Numbered from the stretch's first letter, positions 22,646 to 33,768 are shown. The stretch: 64,000 bases of DNA from Brevipalpus yothersi (GCA_003956705.1 QZCP01000055.1:1-64000), one strand, 5' to 3'. Numbers and translations: made by a program. Notes: generated by a model not told the origin, from the letters alone.

Positions 22646-23029
22646 TTAAGAATTAGCCTTTATTTCATAGATACCACAGATAACATTACATTCATTATTC
22701 AAAATGTGGAATTTAGCATCTCTTTTGTCTTTAAATATTTTTCGGCAGAGATTACACGAGTATAGACTATTAGAGTTTAAGATAAATCTTGTTACTATAG
22801 ACTCAATTTCAATAAGCCAGAGTTTGTTGTTAGAGAACAGGGGAATACCTTCCGGTATCATTTTTCTCCATATATTGAAAAGGACTTTTGTGTCCGAATA
22901 ATCCAAGAGATCGGAAGATAAGACCGAAACTTTAAGTAAAAGGGTGTGAATATCATATATTTGGTCATCAACAAGTTTCAAATTTGCTTGGAGTTTTTCC
23001 ATCATTGTCCAAGTCCTGATCATGGTCAT
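22646..23029 (-). CDS. C2HC-finger small ORF d
   Basis: 127 residues from ATG 23029. Its ATG shares the A of the preceding ORF's TAA (TAATG at 23031-23027), a classic termination-reinitiation arrangement. Domain order as in its neighbours: helical N-terminal half, LWLIEIES strand, then CNLCRKIF...H-x5-C (CxxC-x12-H-x5-C). The frame ends shortly after the finger. Confidence 0.6.
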   Translation of the reverse strand: MTMIRTWTMMEKLQANLKLVDDQIYDIHTLLLKVSVLSSDLLDYSDTKVLFNIWRKMIPEGIPLFSNNKLWLIEIESIVTRFILNSNSLYSCNLCRKIFKDKRDAKFHILNNECNVICGIYEIKANS

Positions 23030-23466
23030 TAATTTGCTCTTCTAATAGCCAGACTGAACGTGCGATCTTTGATAAGTTGAAGTATAACCGATTCGTCGAT
23101 ATACGGACAAATCAGGATACAATTCGCGAGATAAAAATGATATTTGAAATCTTTTTTGAATATGAAAATTTGCTTACAGAATGGGCAAATATAGCAGTGT
23201 GGGTTTTCAACTGGGCCTACAGTACAGATAATTTTGTCAAATTTGAGACAGAGTAAATTTCCGTCAAAGAAGAGGAATATATTGTCAGGGTTAAGAGGAG
23301 TAAAGAATTGTGTTATCGAGTCATACGCGTTTGGGAGATCCCTTGAGAGAATTCTAAGTTCACATTGTTTCAATGCAAACTCATTTATTCTCTCTCTTTC
23401 CAGGGGTGCTAATATATACCGTGTGCTCTCTGCGTGTTCTAGCAGAGCTTGATGGCTTATGAACAT
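23029..23466 (-). CDS. C2HC-finger small ORF c
   Basis: 145 residues from ATG 23466. The frame is open further upstream, but that part is antiphase to ORF b; ATG 23466, 13 nt after ORF b's stop, gives a protein of the same length as its neighbours. Finger CPFCKQIF...H-x5-C; the strand before it reads LFFDGNLLCLKF in place of the WF/WL motif. Stop TAA overlaps the start of ORF d. Confidence 0.6.
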   Translation of the reverse strand: MFISHQALLEHAESTRYILAPLERERINEFALKQCELRILSRDLPNAYDSITQFFTPLNPDNIFLFFDGNLLCLKFDKIICTVGPVENPHCYICPFCKQIFIFKKDFKYHFYLANCILICPYIDESVILQLIKDRTFSLAIRRAN

Positions 23467-23479
23467 TTCCACAGGAATC

Positions 23480-23911
23480 CTAATTGTCTCTTGGATCGTG
23501 TGATCTTGGTTCAAGTATTTCCGAAAATGCACTTGTGTAATTTGTAAGAACAACCAGTTCACATTCGTTTTCAATAAAATGATGGTAGAATGTAAGAGAT
23601 TTCTTGAATCTTGCAAAGCATATACCACACTTGTACACTTTGAAAAATCGATTTTTGTGGGAAATGGTTTGTTTGATTTTAAAGTAGAAAGGGTCACAAA
23701 ACCATATATTAAAATCCCAAACAATCGGAATATAAGGTTTGAGGTGAATATCTTTTATAAAATCACCACAAATAGTACTTGAGTCTGGTATATCAAGCTT
23801 ATGGCGAGCGTTCTGTTCTAAAAATTTTGAAAGTTCTTGTTTCGAGTTTTCAGTCCAGATTTTTTGTTGTGATATGCAATATTTGTATAAATCAGAAAGA
23901 GGTAGTTCCAT
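23480..23911 (-). CDS. C2HC-finger small ORF b
   Basis: 143 residues from ATG 23911, which shares its A with the TGA of ORF a (TGATG at 23913-23909). Contains IPIVWDFNIWFCDP and CGICFARF...H-x5-C. A leading TTG codon in frame is not needed. Confidence 0.6.
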   Translation of the reverse strand: MELPLSDLYKYCISQQKIWTENSKQELSKFLEQNARHKLDIPDSSTICGDFIKDIHLKPYIPIVWDFNIWFCDPFYFKIKQTISHKNRFFKVYKCGICFARFKKSLTFYHHFIENECELVVLTNYTSAFSEILEPRSHDPRDN

Positions 23912-24336
23912 CAAAAATTATTGAAACAAAGTTCCTCTGGCTTTTCAATCTCTTTCAAGAAGTTGACACTTTCACAAATTTGTGGCACAAAACACTCGGT
24001 GTTCACGAAATGTAGTTTGAACAGGTTATAATTCTTAAACAAAGAACTACAAATCTTGCACTTATAGAGAAGACAGCACGTATAAGAATATGTTACCAAT
24101 TTCGCTGTATAGCAGAACCAGATTGAGTAATCAAAAATCAAGGGAATACACGATAATCTTTGGAAATTTGTTAGAATTCTGCCAATGTCTGCATTTGCAT
24201 TTCTTGTGTGACTTAAGTTTACGCGCGAATGGCTTAGATTTTTCAGTTTATCACGAATATCGCTGTAAACGTCCACGTCCGATAACATAAATTTTGTATG
24301 TGAGTAGTTAATCAAGCTATTAACCGAAAAATTCAT
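23911..24336 (-). CDS. C2HC-finger small ORF a
   Basis: 141 residues from ATG 24336, first of the run. Contains IPLIFDYSIWFCYT, closely parallel to ORF b, then CKICSSLF...H-x5-C. It appears to be the promoter-proximal cistron; no promoter could be identified upstream. Function unknown; the shared strand-plus-finger module is the only recognisable element. Confidence 0.6.
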   Translation of the reverse strand: MNFSVNSLINYSHTKFMLSDVDVYSDIRDKLKNLSHSRVNLSHTRNANADIGRILTNFQRLSCIPLIFDYSIWFCYTAKLVTYSYTCCLLYKCKICSSLFKNYNLFKLHFVNTECFVPQICESVNFLKEIEKPEELCFNNF

Positions 24337-24457
24337 AATTTTTCATGATGTTAAACAATCAAAAGTGAAATGATGATTGCAAAATAAGAGGTAAAAATAT
24401 TTCACTCATCAAGCTTCAATTCAGCAAGCCAAAGGAAAGATATTTGAAAAACAAAAA

Positions 24458-24601
24458 CAACTTCTCTCTCTCTCTCTTCTCTCTTTTTTGCTCTCTCTTC
24501 TCTCTTCTCTTTCCCCCTTCTCTCTCTCTCTTCTCTCTCTCTTCTCTCTCTCTTCTCTCTCTCTTCTCTCTCTTCTCTCTCTCTTCGCTCGCTTTTCTCT
24601 C
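24458..24601. repeat. Imperfect CT-rich microsatellite
   Basis: About 140 nt built from CTCTCTCTCTT-like units upstream of the small-ORF run. Confidence 0.85.
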
Positions 24602-25489
24602 TTATGTTATAGCTTATCTAGCTATTACGAAGTTGCTCGACAATGACGTTAACATTTTATTTATCCATTCGACATTCAATCTCTACACACGCACTTGATC
24701 AACCCGAGGAAGTACATGTGGATACTTTATGGATGTAAAAATTTTGGATAAGAGCGAAAAGATCTCACTTTTCTCTTGAGACTTTGTTTTCCTCATCAAA
24801 CATTTTTCCTGCATCAGTTCGAGGGATGTTCTTACTGTTTTTTTCGATCACAATTGATCCGGGAAACAAACAACTTACACACCGATTCCCTGAGGTTATT
24901 TACGTCTAGACATTAAAAAAAATATAACTCTTATCCTTGAATACAAATTGCATGATATGTTCCCACCAACAACTCGAGAACTCGACAACTCGAAAGCATG
25001 AAATGTTCACATTGAATGATGATGATGCAATCCTCGACATCACAATTCTTTTCTCTTAAGTGTGAGGAAGGAAAGAAGAAGGCGATAAAAAAATTTCATC
25101 GCTTTCTATTGATTATCACTTCACATCCTCACTCTCCTTCTCCCCCCATCATGATAATTCATGATAAATCCTTACGATAGAATATCTGAACAAAATAAGA
25201 GAGAGAATAGCTTTACTCTTCAAAATTTTGATCAAAAAAAGTTATTCAAAGAAGTTGCATTGCGGCTTTATTAAGCCCTAGCGGAAACATGTGAAATGCT
25301 CTTTCCACTTTTTTGTTGTTGATGTTGACATCGTAAATTGTGTAGCCATGAAAGAGATGAATGATTAATCCATGTGAATGATTGTTATTTATTATTAACC
25401 CACTTGTGTACAATGGTCTACTGATAATGAACAGACTTAGTGTAGACTTTTATTATCAATGGTTACGTGATTTGTCGGTGTGATTCACA
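24602..25489. other. Intergenic, no gene recognised
   Basis: AT-rich spacer leading into UNC50. It contains the upstream regions of both the minus-strand ORF run and the plus-strand UNC50. Confidence 0.5.
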
Positions 25490-26362
25490 ATGATGTCTGA
25501 TACACTTTTACCTTCACCAGTTCCATTTTCGGGTGGCAGCAATAAGTGGAAACATCGATCATTGAGTGCTGTTAACAAATCGAAACGATATTTAGCTCGA
25601 CTTGTTCGTCTCAGTCATATGGACTTTGAATATGCAACATGGCAGATGATCTATTTATTTATTGCACCATCCAAAGTGTATCGAAGTGTCCAGTATCGTA
25701 AACAAACCAAAAATCAATACAGTCGAGATGATCCTGCCTTTCTGGTACTTCTCAGCATGTGGTTTGTGATCAGTGCAACTGGGCTCAGTTTGGTGTTAAG
25801 ATTACCCTTTTTAGCATTTATTAAATTCTTATTTTGGGTAGTTTTTGTGGACTGTATTGGTGTTGGTCTGATAGTTGCCACACTGTTTTGGTTTGTCAGC
25901 AATAGATACTTTCGAGATCGATCCAATAACGAAGACGTTGAATGGGGATTTTCATTTGATGTCCATCTTAATGCTTTCTTTCCTCCCCTGATCATTATTC
26001 ATGTAATTCAATTATTACTTTTCAATGGTACGTCCATATCTTTGAGATCCTCTGATTAATTTACAAGCATTTTTTACAAATCGATTCAAAATAATCAGTG
26101 TTTTTACTCTCTCATTACAGCCATCATCAATAGCGATTGGTTTTTGTCTCGCTTATTCGGCAACACATTGTGGTTCATATCCTCCGTTTATTATGCTTAC
26201 ATAACATTTCTTGGTTATGGATCACTCCCACATTTAAAACGTACACAAATTATTCTCTATCCCCTCATCCCATTGTTTTTTTTCTACATGATCACTCTTG
26301 TATCAGGGATTAACATTTGCCGCGTGATAATGGACTTTTATAAATATAGAGTTTATTATTGA
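25490..26362 (+). CDS. UNC50: UNC-50 homologue, Golgi membrane protein
   Basis: Two exons, 25490-26027 and 26121-26362, joined in phase 1 across a 93-nt intron, give 259 residues, the length of human UNC50 as I recall it. Conserved blocks: MDFEYATWQM near the N-terminus, YRKQTKNQ...RDDPAFLVLL, GNTLWF...YYAYITFLGY and the C-terminal FYKYRV. Several hydrophobic segments fit a multi-pass membrane protein. Known role: an inner-nuclear/Golgi membrane protein needed for trafficking of some acetylcholine-receptor subtypes. Starts at the first ATG of a double ATG. Confidence 0.92.
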
Positions 26363-27437
26363 ATCTATTCACATCTTACCAATTATTGGGTCAAATATTT
26401 CCGGCCCAATCTTTCAGTCAATTTCTTGAAATTATTTCCCACAAAATCTAGCCAGATAAGCACTTCCTGACAAATATTATGAATAACATTCTTTATTCTC
26501 GTGAAAAATTGAGTCATGGGTGTCAGGATGGAGAACATCCGTTTCATGAATTACAGACACTGGTTATACGCCTCTCTACTAAAAACCGAAAGTCGAGTAA
26601 CCCGATTGCACATACTGTTCTTCCTGATTAATCATCAGGATGGGTGTCCTATCTAGAAAGTGAAAATTCTACTCTATCATGACTAATTAGAGGTTGCTTT
26701 ATCGGAAGATTTGTTTCCACTGACATGAGCTCATCAGTGTGCCGATCCAAAATTTGATGAACTTGCCGTCTGTTGATGAAGTGTAAGCAGGATCTAACTT
26801 AATCAACAAAATGCAGAAGTTGAATCAGATTCATTGGTAGAGCTTGTATCTTGGAAACTTTAATGGAATAAAGAAATAAAACGGAGAGATCTTCGAACTT
26901 CACATGGAAGATATGTAAGATCAAGCACACAACAATCATGACCATTGTAATCAGAAGTTTTCAAAGTCAGAGTTGGAAAAGCAAAAAGAATTTTTCACCA
27001 AGTTGCAATCTCAATGTTCTAGTTGGAGGGACTCACATATGATGAACATTCAGTTGCATCCTGGGAATGAAACACAAAAACAAGTGCCTTCAATAATTAT
27101 AAGTAAATTGATAATTGATAATAATAACCGAATAGATATTCATGGGATTGAATAGGGCTGAGAATAAACATGATAAAAAGTGGGTTAAAAGTTAAAATGA
27201 TTGAGAAAAAATTTAAAATTGCCAAAAAAGATGCTTTTCGTTCTGACTCTGAGTTGTTCTGCATTCCTCAGTGTCATGTTAGAAAAATATGTAGCCAAAG
27301 CATGGTTTTGTACTCCATTGAAGATATTCATGATGCATGATTCTTCAAGGCTTTGCTATCGATGACATGACATAAAAATTGTGTTTTCGGAAAAAAAATC
27401 TTTGTATTATTTGTGTGTATTCTTTCTTGTGCGCTGG
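26363..27437. other. Intergenic, no gene recognised
   Basis: About 1.1 kb with no supported frame between the convergent UNC50 and LITAF-like genes; presumably both 3' UTRs. Confidence 0.5.
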
Positions 27438-28284
27438 TTAGATTCGTCGATACAATCCCAATTTTGTTCTACAATTAGGACACCTGTGTTCGCAATCTTG
27501 AACTTCCGGAACACAACATGGAATCAAACAGCAACCAGCCCAGCATCCCAGAACGACTAGAGTGGCAGACAACAGATAGGTTAGGAATCCAGGCATCGAA
27601 ACAACCTCTGAAACCACGTTCGTTCTGCATCTAGTACAGAATGCAGTTTGAGGATAAGGTCCAAAACCTGATGATAGATTACGAATCATAAAATTAATTC
27701 ACAGAATGTTTTATCATTTAATCACAATCGACTTACCATTCACATTGACAATAAAAGTGTTCACTGTACCCAGAAAAAATGGACAAGGAAAAAGAGAGAG
27801 AGAAAAAATATATCAGCTTTTCGGTAGCCAAAATGAATAAAATTTCACACTGTTGAATGAGATTATCAACAGTTGAACTAATAAATGCAATTTTCAATAG
27901 TCAAACAATATGGATATATTCATTTGTATTTCATCAGACACTGGTAATAAAGCTTCACAATATACAATCATAACGTCAATAATGATGATGATTCGTCAGC
28001 ATTATCATCTGTAATCAGCCAGTAAAATAGAAGCACCAAGCGTTTACCCAACACCTCATCAACTACATACATGAACACTGTATACACACTCATATACTCA
28101 TGTACTTCTTACCTTGTGGTAAACCTTGGGGTTGTTGAGGGTATCCCATTGGTGGTCCCTGATGAGGAATAGATGATTGAGGATAAGGACCAGATGAAGC
28201 ACTATATGGTGGTGGTGGATCCATTACACCAGGAGCCCAGCCAGCAGGTCCATTAGCTTTTGGAATTTGATTTTGATTACTCAT
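27438..28284 (-). CDS. LITAF/CDIP-domain membrane-associated protein
   Basis: Three exons, 28284-28113, a 27-nt micro-exon 27763-27737 and 27667-27438, all in phase 1, give 142 residues. The N-terminus is Pro/Gln/Tyr-rich with a PPPPY motif (possible WW-domain or ubiquitin-ligase binding site). The LITAF domain follows: VNTFIVNVNGFGPYPQ, CTRC, a hydrophobic stretch LGCWAGCCLIPCC, then HRCPNCRTKLGLY. The two CxxC pairs make the zinc site and the hydrophobic part inserts in the membrane face. Known role of the family: late endosomal/lysosomal trafficking and protein turnover. Confidence 0.9.
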
Positions 28285-29366
28285 TACTCTTCAAAATATG
28301 TGTTCACTTCCTTCTAAACACACACACAAAAACACTCGTATTTTATCAATTTGTGATGAACAAGTTAAAGTTAAAGTTTGAAAAGCAGATGGAAACAAAT
28401 AAAATTGGCCAATATACTGGCAGAGCAAAACAACACCCTTGTAAAATGATCTTAAAACGATTATGTTTGGTGTTGTATTGATGGTGAAAGTGAATATAAA
28501 ATATTTCACATCAACTCAACAATAATAATAACTCAAACAAGCTCTCACTCTGTGCTGTACTGTATGAACATCAATCCATGGCAACGGCCTGGATTGATGT
28601 GGATTCATGTCTTATAATGGCGCCGCTTTCATCAATGATACTCAACAGTTTTATTTAATTTCAGCCACAACTATTTCATCTGATGGTGGCCAAAAATTGA
28701 TCAAGGTGTCGTCTTTTGATCATAATCGTCATCATGATTGTCTCATCACCGGTGGTGACCAATTGATTGACTGATATGAGAGGTTTGATCAGTTTTTTTG
28801 AACGATGATGATGATCAGAATTGAAAGTGACTTGAACGTGTAAGAGTTCGAAGGCTGAAGTAATCATCTCGAAGATTCTGGAAAATTCATGAGTTAAATC
28901 GTCTTTTTTGACATGAAATTAGTTTGAGAGATATTTTGGGATAGTTTCCCTGTTCGAATGGTCCTCTCTCTGTGTATGAACGAAATGGTTTGATTTCACA
29001 ACGATCGTATGACTTACAAGTGTCAATTTTTATGTGATTGAGTAATCCGATGTTGTAGATTGCAGGGAAAACAAATTTTCTAGATGATGAAGAAAAAAAT
29101 TCGAGGTGATCTTGAGGTACATTTGATTTATTTCAGAATATTCTCTCAATATGAGCAATACGAAAAGGGAACGTCATAACTTATGACAATGAAAATTGAC
29201 AAGTTGTACAATATATTTTTAATATAAGATGATTGATTAGATAAGATTTTTTTAAACGATGTGTGAAGCAACCATAGACTGAGATAAAATTCAAACACTG
29301 TTTTTGTTTCAGAACACACTAAATATTTTTTGTTTTTTCGTTCACTGGCAATGGAAGGCACGAGAA
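28285..29366. other. Intergenic, no gene recognised
   Basis: Contains the upstream region of the LITAF-like gene and the 3' flank of RAB27. No supported frame. Confidence 0.5.
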
Positions 29367-30356
29367 TCAGCAGCTACATTGGCTTTTTTTCTTCGTCTCG
29401 AGCCCATTCCAATCACTTGAATCAAGCCTGAGATGAGAATTGTGCAGATCCAAGCTTTTGTTTCTCAAAAATGCACTATTTTCGATAATTTTATGCATTC
29501 TTATCATCACCAGATCCAACAAGGTTTCTATCGTTTTGGCAACATTTTGACCAGAGGCAGCGCTTGTTTCAAGATAAGGGAATCTGAAATACCAAAAGAT
29601 TAAGGAATGTTCTTTAAGAATATTTTATCTTGGATATTCAACTCAGTATTCTGTCTCAGAATTAAACTTACCCATATTTAGAAGCTTCTAATTTGGCACG
29701 CTCCTCGGAAACTACTCTTTCGTCACATTTATCCACCTTATTTCCACAAATAACCACATCTGGATCCTCACAGTATGCATGTGTTTTAAGTTGATCAAGC
29801 CAGCCACGAATATTGAGAAAAGATTGTTCACTAGTGACATCAAAAATGAGAATAAATCCCATGGCATCACGGAAGAAGGCCGTTGTTAAGCTCCGAAATC
29901 TAGGCGAATTTAAGGTAAAAAAGATTTTCGTTAGTTTTGAGGAAAATTTTCCAATGAATTTATAATTGTGATTACCGTTCCTGACCAGCTGTATCCCACA
30001 ATTGAAGATGGATTCTCTGTGACCGGCGAGAGATTCCATCTATATGAGGTGGTTTGTAGACCTATGTATGAAAAGATTATGAGTTGTGGAAAGTACAGAG
30101 ATGATCATTTCTCATTAATTACAAAAATTTCTAGAATCGAATTCTAATAGCACACTGTGTGCCTACTCACTACTCTCTTCTCTTTGAAATCAATTCCTAC
30201 TGTTGAGAAAAATTTACCATCAAATGAACCATCAGTATATTGATGGAGGAAACTAGTTTTACCAACTCCAGAGTCTCCAAGAGTCAAAAATTTAATGAGA
30301 TAGTCGTAATCAGGTGTGGTTGGACTGTGGCTTGCCAGATTGTTTCTAGCATTCAT
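29367..30356 (-). CDS. RAB27: RAB27 small GTPase
   Basis: Four exons, 30356-30171, 30061-29976, 29899-29672 and 29583-29367, give 238 residues. G1 is GDSGVGKTSFL, the effector region is TVGIDFKEKRVVY, G3 is WDTAGQERFRSL, G4 is CGNKVDKCD and G5 is ETSAA. Blocks FFRDAMGFILIFDVTSEQSF and LKTHAYCEDPDVV are characteristic of RAB27 rather than other Rabs. The C-terminus ends CSC, a double-geranylgeranyl site. Known role: docking of secretory granules, melanosome-like organelles and exosome-forming endosomes at the plasma membrane with Slp/Slac2 effectors. Confidence 0.93.
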
Positions 30357-31752
30357 GATTATCGCGGATTATGTTCATATAAATATAAATGCAAATGCAC
30401 CACAAGAAAGAGGGAAAGAAGAAGATTTCAACGGTATAAGGCTTTTTATGGGCACCAGTTGGACATCAACAATTTTGTTCGATTCAATTGACCAATAACT
30501 GTGAACAAGGGAATGTTTGAAAGACAAGTTCTATCAGAACTAAAGTTGAATCTTTTATTCTTTGAACTTCGAATTGTATCAAATAATAATCGATTGTGAA
30601 CAAAAATATTGAAAAAATTAAAAGAATCTTATCGAAAATTCTTTCAAACTACTTCGAATCCATAATCGATTGAATACTCACCATATTTATATGGAGAAGC
30701 CTCGATTTTGGCGAGGATTTAATTTGACACACACAGGCTTAACAATGAAGGCTTTTTTCTTGCTTTGCTACAAGCAATATGGTTTCGGATTAATATCATG
30801 TGAACATTTTCACATTCATTCAAGCAGAATTGTCACACACAAAACGTATGGATGACAAATGATGTTGGATAAAATGAACAATGAGCAATACGGAAATTGA
30901 GATTAACATATGTTTAGTGATATGAAAAAAAACGGAACATCCATGTTGACGATTTTGGGAGAGAAAGAGAAAGAGAGAGAGACAGAAAGAGAAAGAGAGA
31001 AAGAAAGAGAGAAAAAGAGATGAGAGCCTAGTTTTGCTCACGAAGTAGCAAATTAGCTCAAACCTCACTGCTTCGCCTCTTCGATTTTCTACCTGTTAAT
31101 CGATGTATCCAAGCTGATGGCAAGCGATTCCATTCGCAAGACGACGCCAGGATCTATGAGTTAACTTTATTCTTTGCAGAACGTCATCTGTCGTTTATTT
31201 TTCATCTTTTTTCAGAATATCTGGGCCACTGTTCAGGTAAAATCAATCTTTGCAGATCACATGCATGCTGCTACTGTGTATTGACTGGAAGTGTTGAAAC
31301 AGAATTCTTCTATGGTGATCTGGGCTCATTGATGGATCTCAGTTTTTGCAACGTGCTCAAATTCTTTGGATAACTTTTACTGGCTCAAATATTCGAGAGA
31401 TGCTGCAATGTTCACTGCTTACCGATTATCTGCTTGAATCTTCCGAAATTCTTGGCTCAATTTTTGACTCATAAATGATGAGTTGTACTCATGATCTAGC
31501 ATTGAAAATTCTACAGGGAGAAGTATCTACCAGAAAATATCTTTTGACCATCTTGATGCTTCGGAAATCAACCATCAAGGAGAATACAGAATACACAATG
31601 CAGAAAAATGGGGAATCCTTCTTCAAAACTTAATACCTAGCAAGTCATAATGTTTGAGCGATGATGAGAAACATTCGTAACGTGATCAGAGATAACGGAT
31701 TCCTTCGTAGTATAATTTTTGAAAATAAAACAATAGAATATCATTAAAATGC
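30357..31752. other. Intergenic, no gene recognised
   Basis: No supported frame apart from simple repeat at about 30958-31020 (GA-rich). Confidence 0.5.
30958..31020. repeat. GA-rich simple repeat
   Basis: GAGAAAGAGAAAGAGAGAGA-type run. Confidence 0.85.
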
Positions 31753-32037
31753 TTATTTTTTGATTAAATTGTTTGTTTCTGGATCATATAAGCTTCTCAG
31801 AGTTTGACATCCACCATTCTCGAATAGAACTGCCTTTTCTCCAAGCACTCTAGCTGGGTAGATCCAATGCTCAGGGTCAAGCTCATGGAATGAGAATAAT
31901 TTTACCCACAAAAAGATAGGAGTCCGACAAAAGTATTCACTATCCTCATCTTTCTGCTCCACTAATTCTAGTCGATCTATCATAAGGATCACTTGATCCG
32001 GAGAACACACAACATTGACAGATACATGTATTGGTAC
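31753..32037 (-). CDS. Probable 3' exon of unrecognised gene
   Basis: A 94-codon frame ending in TAA begins at an acceptor-like TGTAG at 32038 and has no ATG of its own. It contains VPIHVSVNVVCSPDQVILMI, then WVKLFSFHELDPEHWIYPAR and ends NNLIKK. Composition looks coding and three Cys are spread through it. No donor exon was found upstream within the next 600 nt. No family recognised; it may be the end of a gene or a decayed exon. Confidence 0.35.
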   Translation of the reverse strand, partial: VPIHVSVNVVCSPDQVILMIDRLELVEQKDEDSEYFCRTPIFLWVKLFSFHELDPEHWIYPARVLGEKAVLFENGGCQTLRSLYDPETNNLIKK

Positions 32038-32327
32038 CTACATGTATGAACTATCGTTGGTTCAGGTTAGCCTGATCACTGGGACTCACACAGCTCCAGA
32101 ACTCCAATCTCTCCGTGGAAGGAAAGAATATCCGAGAAAAATGATCAGAATTCCAATTAAAGACTAATCTCAGGTGTGCATCATTGAAATTCTAATTTTA
32201 ATCAAAGTTCTGAACCAAATGTTTTATTCAGAACTCGAAAACACCGGCAAATGAATGAAGTGATGAAAGGATAGAGATACATGTACTTGAGATCTTTTTG
32301 CTCACCTTTTTTTCACATCACACAAAC

Positions 32328-32328
<1 letters not shown>

Positions 32329-32359
<31 letters not shown>
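32329..32359. repeat. (GA)n microsatellite
   Basis: Run of GAGAGAGAGA between the orphan exon and the LIM gene. Confidence 0.85.
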
Positions 32360-32652
32360 CTAATTTCTTTGTCTCAACTCACTTACAACTTGATTAAATC
32401 GAGTGATCGTAATTAATCATCATAATCTTTATTTTGTTCAACTTGTGATCAGCTTGGTATTGGTGATCATCAAGAGTGGACAGCCAAATTGTTCATCTCG
32501 ACAATCAGATTATAAGTGAATACTTGAATGCACTGATGCTCATCATCATTGTGGCCTGTCAAACTCTGGTCGAGTTCGCGTTCGCATTCTGAAGAGAGAG
32601 ATATTTTTCTTCACTGTTTATTGTTTATTATTCTCTTCTCATCTCAATAGCT

Positions 32653-33768
32653 ATGAAAATGTGAGTATTTTATTAATTATAATTGTAGAAGGAAATGTTT
32701 TTAAGGAAAATTTCACTGATTATGCCCCCAAATTTTGGTATTGGTTGGAGTGTTATTCGAAAAATGCTTATAAACTTATGTGCTCGATAGATCTTAATTA
32801 TTCAATCTCATGTCTATTAGACTTTTCAGTTAGGTTATGTTGTTTATCTTTTTGTTCTCCATTCGGTTAGAATTAAATCGAAATTTACTGTCATTTTATT
32901 GCTAGTTTGTGGGGAAATTTTCCATGAAATCAAAGTTGAGCGCCATTCCGATTACAAATCTCATTATTCATCACCTAATTGATCAATACTTTTTACACAG
33001 GCGGATATGCAATTTTTGCGCAAAGCCCATCATAGACAAATATGTTCTACAAATTTCAAAAGATGAAAGATTTTTTCACTGGAATTGCCTTCGATGTGAA
33101 ACATGTAATCAGCCCTTGCATACAGTATGTCACGTTAAGAATGGATCAATCTTTTGCAAAAATGACTATATGAGGTATGATGAATCTTCTCATCCCAAAT
33201 ACCCGTTCTTCCAGTCTATAATGAACTATCCTCTTATCTGGTGAACATTATTTTGTGGACGTTTCGATCGTTTTTTAATTATTCTTTTTTTCCTATCACT
33301 CTCCGTAGACTTCGCCCACCCGCTTATTCCTGCCAAGGTTGCCTTCTGACTATTGATACTAAAAACGATTGGGTTGTGAAAATACCATCATACAGCAATG
33401 CACCATCACCTCCCAATCAATACGATAATAGTAACAGCAACTCATCAAATGCAGCCTCTTATGTTGTTTACCATGTGAGATGTTTACAATGTTCCTTTTG
33501 CAAAAGGACGCTTAATCCAGGTGACAAGTATGTACTTAGTCGGTTAAGCCAATCATTGGTGTGCATGGATGGTCCATGTTTATCGAATTACTCCTCCAGT
33601 TTCTCTCAGATGCCTGGTGGTATGAATCAGCCACAATATTCACATCGGCCCTCTATGCCATCACCATATCCCAATCAGCAACCTCAGGCTCCTCCTGTTC
33701 AAATGGCTACAAGTGGAGGTGGTCGTGGGAAGCGAGGTGGTCGGAATGGCTGTAGGAAACAAAATTAA
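32653..33768 (+). CDS. LIM-only protein, LMO4-like, with divergent second LIM
   Basis: Three exons: 32653-32660 (ATGAAAAT, only eight coding bases, followed by GTGAGT), 33001-33174 and 33309-33768, giving 213 residues. LIM1 is CNFCAKPI...HWNCLRCETC...FCKNDYMRL; LIM2 starts CQGCLLTI, carries a Ser/Asn/Pro-rich insert of about 30 residues, then YHVRCLQCSFCKRTLNPGDKY and C...C. NDYxRL and PGDKY point to LMO4, with LHX6/8 LIM domains as the alternative. No homeodomain is encoded. The tail is Pro/Gln-rich and ends in a basic Gly/Arg patch. Known role: nuclear adaptor binding LDB1/CLIM and transcription factors. The tiny first exon is inferred from phase and signals. Confidence 0.75.

Noticed and set aside
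23467..23724. N-terminal 86-codon extension of ORF c
   Set aside because: It overlaps ORF b in another frame and lacks the family's start. ATG 23466 gives a protein matching the length of its neighbours.
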